From JAJCYL01 sp963664285 (GTDB lineage: Bacteria; Bacteroidota; Bacteroidia; Cytophagales; Cyclobacteriaceae): a stretch of DNA of 64,000 nucleotides. Under the pieces are notes generated by a model. That model saw only the letters and a list, made by a program, of their open reading frames with translations. It was not told the DNA's origin and searched no databases. Below are positions 62,347 through 64,000 of the stretch, piece after piece. Each line of letters begins with the position of its first letter. Within the stretch, counting starts at the first letter, position 1. The position numbers were made by a program, and so were the translations under genes. The DNA lies in contig CAXXNX010000040.1 of assembly GCA_963664285.2 (NCBI GenBank), positions 62,001-126,000 of the forward strand, given 5' to 3'.

Positions 62347-63537
62347 TTAGTCAAGAATTTCGGTTACCTGGCCAGCTCCTACTGTTCTTCCACCCTCCCT
62401 GATCGCAAATCGAAGGCCTGTTTCGAGGGCAACCTTGTTAATAAGAATTACCTCAATTGTGATGTTGTCTCCAGGCATTACCATCTCCACACCGTCAGGT
62501 AATTTGATCTCACCGGTCACGTCTGTGGTTCTCAAATAAAACTGAGGTCTGTACTTATTAAAGAATGGAGTGTGTCGACCACCTTCTTCCTTTGACAATA
62601 CGTAAACTTCAGCTTTGAAGTGAGCATGAGGAGTGACCGAACCGGGCTTACAGATGATCATACCTCTTTTGATCTCAGTTTTTTCAATACCTCTCAACAG
62701 CAAACCAACGTTATCACCAGCTTCACCCCTATCAAGGATCTTACGGAACATCTCAACACCGGTGATAGTAGACTTCATGTTTTCAGCGCCCATACCGATA
62801 ATATCTACCGGGTCACCAGTGTTAGTTATACCTCTTTCGATCCTACCAGTACCAACAGTACCTCGACCAGTGATTGAGAATACATCTTCAACAGGCATCA
62901 AAAAGTCTTTGTCGATCAATCGCTCAGGAATAGCTATGTATTCATCTACTGCAGCCATCAACTCAACAACTTTTTCTACCCATTGAGCTTCGCCGTTTAA
63001 GGCGCCAAGAGCTGATCCCTGAACAACCGGAATGTCATCACCTGGAAATTCATAGAAGCTTAATAATTCTCTAACTTCCATTTCCACAAGTTCCAACAAT
63101 TCAGGGTCATCAACAAGGTCTACTTTGTTCATAAAAACAACCAAAGCAGGAACACCTACCTGACGAGCCAGAAGAATGTGCTCTCTTGTTTGAGGCATAG
63201 GACCATCTGTTGCAGCTACAACGAGAATAGCACCATCCATTTGTGCGGCACCAGTTACCATATTCTTCACATAGTCAGCATGACCAGGACAGTCAACGTG
63301 AGCATAATGTCGGTTTTCTGTCATATACTCAACGTGTGCGGTGTTAATTGTAATACCCCTTTCTTTCTCTTCAGGAGCATTGTCAATAGAAGAAAAATCT
63401 CTTACTTCAGATGAAAAACCCTTGTCTGCCAGTACCTTGGTAATAGCAGCAGTTAATGTCGTCTTACCGTGGTCAACGTGACCGATAGTACCAATATTAA
63501 CGTGGGGTTTGGAACGATCATAGGTTTCTTTAGCCAT
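62347..63537 (-). CDS. tuf: Elongation factor Tu
   Basis: 396 residues. G1 GHVDHGKTTLTAAIT (near residues 18-32), G2 RGITINTAHVEYMTENRHYA, G3 DCPGHADYVKNMVTGAAQMD, G4 NKVDLVDD; domain 3 ends GGRTVGAGQVTEILD. It delivers aminoacyl-tRNA to the ribosome. This is the only tuf copy in the window. It is preceded by three tRNA genes on the same strand and is the known target of Doc toxins such as that at 16593-16964. Confidence 0.98.
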   Translation of the reverse strand: MAKETYDRSKPHVNIGTIGHVDHGKTTLTAAITKVLADKGFSSEVRDFSSIDNAPEEKERGITINTAHVEYMTENRHYAHVDCPGHADYVKNMVTGAAQMDGAILVVAATDGPMPQTREHILLARQVGVPALVVFMNKVDLVDDPELLELVEMEVRELLSFYEFPGDDIPVVQGSALGALNGEAQWVEKVVELMAAVDEYIAIPERLIDKDFLMPVEDVFSITGRGTVGTGRIERGITNTGDPVDIIGMGAENMKSTITGVEMFRKILDRGEAGDNVGLLLRGIEKTEIKRGMIICKPGSVTPHAHFKAEVYVLSKEEGGRHTPFFNKYRPQFYLRTTDVTGEIKLPDGVEMVMPGDNITIEVILINKVALETGLRFAIREGGRTVGAGQVTEILD

Positions 63538-63590
63538 GTTTGAAATCTTATATTAGGTTAAAATAATTTAATAGTTACAAAACAATTTCG

Positions 63591-63662
63591 AGCCAACGAG
63601 GGGATTTGAACCCCTGACCTCTTCCTTACCAAGGAAGCGCTCTACCCCTGAACTACGTCGGC
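63591..63662 (-). tRNA. tRNA-Thr (GGT)
   Basis: A 72-base cloverleaf starting GCCGACGTAGTTCAGGGG with anticodon loop TTGGTAA (GGT). The acceptor stem GCCGACG/CGTTGGC has one G-T pair. It lies 53 bases upstream of tuf. Confidence 0.96.
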
Positions 63663-63691
63663 CACTGTATGTGAGTGTGAGTGTGGGTTTG

Positions 63692-63764
63692 AGCGGGCGA
63701 CCAGGCTCGAACCGGCGACCTACAGCTTGGAAGGCTGTCGCTCTACCAACTGAGCTACGCCCGC
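63692..63764 (-). tRNA. tRNA-Gly (TCC)
   Basis: A 73-base cloverleaf starting GCGGGCGTAGCTCAGTTG with anticodon loop CTTCCAA (TCC). The acceptor stem GCGGGCG/CGCCCGC pairs perfectly. Confidence 0.97.
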
Positions 63765-63843
63765 GATCGGGTGTGAGTTTGGGTTTGAGAGTAATTTAAC
63801 ACTCCCAAAATCCACACTCCCACTCACACCTCACACTCGACAG
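63765..63843 (-). repeat. GTGTGAGT/ACTCACAC-rich spacer between tRNA-Gly and tRNA-Tyr
   Basis: The spacer contains GTGTGAGTTTGGGTTTGAG (plus strand, left side) and CACACTCCCACTCACACC (right side), which can fold back on each other. The 63663-63691 spacer repeats the GTGAGTGTGAGTGTGGG motif. They may serve as tRNA-processing signals or be simple-sequence expansion. Confidence 0.45.
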
Positions 63844-63925
63844 TGGGGAGAGCAGGATTCGAACCTACGAAGGCTGAGCCAACAGATTTACAGTCTGCCC
63901 CGTTTGACCGCTTCGGTATCTCCCC
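63844..63925 (-). tRNA. tRNA-Tyr (GTA)
   Basis: An 82-base class II tRNA starting GGGGAGATACCGAAGCGG with anticodon loop CTGTAAA (GTA) and a variable arm. Acceptor stem GGGGAGA/TCTCCCC is perfect. It is the first gene of the tRNA-tuf unit visible here. Confidence 0.96.
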
Positions 63926-64000
63926 CCATCACTTCAAATTCACACAAAAACAAGAACTTTTCCGCTAAAACCAAGTCACTCGATTTTAAAGGAACGGCAA

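Noticed and set aside
1..64000. CRISPR array, prophage, rRNA or secondary-metabolite cluster
   Set aside because: No regularly spaced direct repeats, phage structural genes, rRNA sequences or biosynthetic megagenes were seen.

Overview
The window comes from a member of the Bacteroidota, most likely the Cytophagales. The evidence is the family content (BatD, a DUF3467 gene directly after rpoC, DUF4331, lipoproteins with C-terminal lipobox cysteines, an acidic extension on ribosomal protein L17) and several promoters of the Bacteroidota type (TTTG, about 19 bases, TAnnTTTG) in front of the translation operons. The genus cannot be named from the sequence alone.

Layout. Positions 1-8.8 kb hold the end of leuB, two secreted or outer-membrane proteins, an ECF sigma factor / anti-sigma / DUF4097 operon, a sulfotransferase-methyltransferase pair, and an apparent non-phosphorylative L-fucose/L-rhamnose operon (SDR, FAH-family hydrolase, mutarotase) split by an IS1595-type element. 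From 8.9 to 19.2 kb is an accessory block full of mobile DNA: a DUF1295 gene cut by an IS1380 element, a zinc-ribbon protein divergent from a tyrosine recombinase, a lipoprotein amidohydrolase broken by an internal duplication, an IS1182 element, a Doc-type toxin-antitoxin pair, and an ORF-less group II intron that itself carries a second IS1380 copy. From 19.4 to 30.7 kb are a truncated prpE-like gene, an Nfu-type Fe-S scaffold, a truncated sigma factor, a DUF4331-lipoprotein-TPR operon, two dicarboxylate symporters plus the remnant of a third, aroC and batD.

From 31 kb to the end the minus strand carries the translation and transcription core in the usual order: tRNA-Tyr, -Gly, -Thr, tuf, (ISNCY-like element), tRNA-Trp, secE, nusG, rplKAJL, rpoBC, DUF3467, rpsLG-fusA-rpsJ, then the S10-spc-alpha cluster from rplC to rplQ.

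A striking contrast runs through the window. In the left 31 kb about ten genes carry frameshifts, truncations or insertions. In the core 32 kb the long genes rpoB, rpoC, fusA, secY and tuf are all open; the only frame breaks I see there are in the acidic tail of L17 and inside the ISNCY-like transposase. This fits a genome with active insertion sequences and relaxed selection on accessory functions, although indel errors in the assembly cannot be excluded.

No clearly new multi-gene system was found. The best candidate for something undescribed is the divergent zinc-ribbon/tyrosine-recombinase pair, with a perfect 12-bp inverted repeat between the two genes and a palindromic, attC-like sequence directly after the recombinase and before its neighbouring cargo gene.
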